Shown here: piece after piece, positions 63,577 to 64,000 of the stretch | How positions within the stretch are numbered: the first letter of the stretch is position 1 | How the letters are laid out: every line of letters begins with the position of its first letter | Origin: Gorsachius magnificus | Taxonomy: Eukaryota > Chordata > Aves > Pelecaniformes > Ardeidae | Direction: 5' to 3' | Assembly: GCA_034008185.1 (NCBI GenBank) | Contig: CM067109.1 | Location: 59,946,801-60,010,800 of the forward strand | Length of the DNA: 64,000 bases | Program-made: the position numbers and the translations under genes | The notes under the pieces: model-generated | Seen by the model: only the letters and a program-made list of their open reading frames with translations | Databases searched by the model: none | Told to the model about the DNA's origin: nothing

Positions 63577-64000
63577 CCGGGCTCTCGCTTGCCGGTGGCG
63601 CGGGGCTGGCTTCTGCCTGGAGGCGGGTGGGCACCGGAGGTTTTCCCCCACGTGCTGCTTGCTTCTGGCTGGTGTTGCTTGCTCCCAAATGTCTGTACCA
63701 AATGTCTGAGCAGGACAGGGATATCTGGAAATGTGTTCCTTCTTTCATTCCAGTACTTGTGTTTGGACTCCCCCAACACTTTGCTTTCTGCTTCATTCTC
63801 CAGTTCATCATCAGGGCTTCAGCCTTTCCTACGTGCATGCAAACTTCTCAAAAGGTGTGTATGTGTGGTGTGTATGTACCCACATAAGCTGGGTTGGGAG
63901 AGGTGCAAGAAGCCTTTTCCTTTAAGATCTGATTCCTGAGCCCTTACTGTCCTGATTATTGTAGGTGGATTAGTAGAGGTAACGGTGCACATAAAACAAG

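Larger units (their letters stand above)
61230..63660 (+). promoter_or_regulatory. Large CpG island spanning the MLLT3 promoter, exons 1-2 and intron 1
   Basis: CpG-rich sequence starts just after the end of a minus-strand CR1 fragment (about 61157) and runs through MLLT3 exons 1 and 2. Runs of GGGGCGGGG-type GC boxes occur at about 62505-62545, directly upstream of the leader. An ACTTTAAGGG stretch at about 62494 is the only AT-containing core-promoter-like site nearby, but I cannot place a start site. The island is more than 2 kb long, typical for a developmental chromatin regulator. Confidence 0.8.

Noticed and set aside
63101..63838. Open frames running through MLLT3 exon 2 into its introns
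   Set aside because: Only the 63215-63395 part matches AF9; the rest is intron read-through past clear GT/AG sites.
1..64000. CRISPR arrays, operons, tRNA or rRNA genes
   Set aside because: Spliced vertebrate genes and LINE content show a eukaryotic chromosome; no such structures were seen.

Overview
The window is a piece of vertebrate chromosome that reads as avian. It carries about 15 CR1 LINE fragments, several with the typical avian CR1 3' end (short ATTCTATG / GATTCT repeats), and solo LTRs of avian endogenous retrovirus families. The host genes are split into short exons with GT/AG borders. I recognise two protein-coding genes, both incomplete at the window edges, arranged head to head.

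Left two thirds (1 to about 43.7 kb, minus strand): the 5' part of FOCAD (focadhesin). Ten consecutive coding exons can be joined in frame from an ATG at 36520 to a donor at 8175. They give 485 codons with no stop and with matching intron phases at every junction. The next coding exon was not seen and should lie left of the window. The likely promoter is a CpG island at about 43.27-44.06 kb. The introns hold many CR1 copies, two LTR-type elements and small tandem duplications.

Middle (about 44-61 kb): the interval between the two divergent genes. I found no protein gene here. It holds CR1 fragments, two LTR elements of one family (one with unusual 53-bp inverted ends), a T19/G12 homopolymer junction, a TG/TA microsatellite and long AT-rich stretches with nothing recognisable.

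Right end (about 61.2-64 kb, plus strand): a large CpG island and the first two coding exons of MLLT3 (AF9). They encode MANS plus about the first half of the YEATS domain. The leader next to the start codon contains a (ACG)n tract and two tiny upstream ORFs that overlap by an ATGA.

The divergent MLLT3/FOCAD pair matches the order known from human 9p21. That block corresponds to the Z chromosome in birds, so Z linkage is likely but is an inference. FOCAD is a focal-adhesion and SKI-complex-associated scaffold, and MLLT3 is a nuclear chromatin reader of the super elongation and DOT1L complexes; nothing in the sequence shows a shared pathway. I see no undescribed gene system. The most unusual items are the foldback LTR derivative at 58.5 kb, the upstream ATG arrangements at both genes and the intact-frame CR1 reverse transcriptase in a FOCAD intron.
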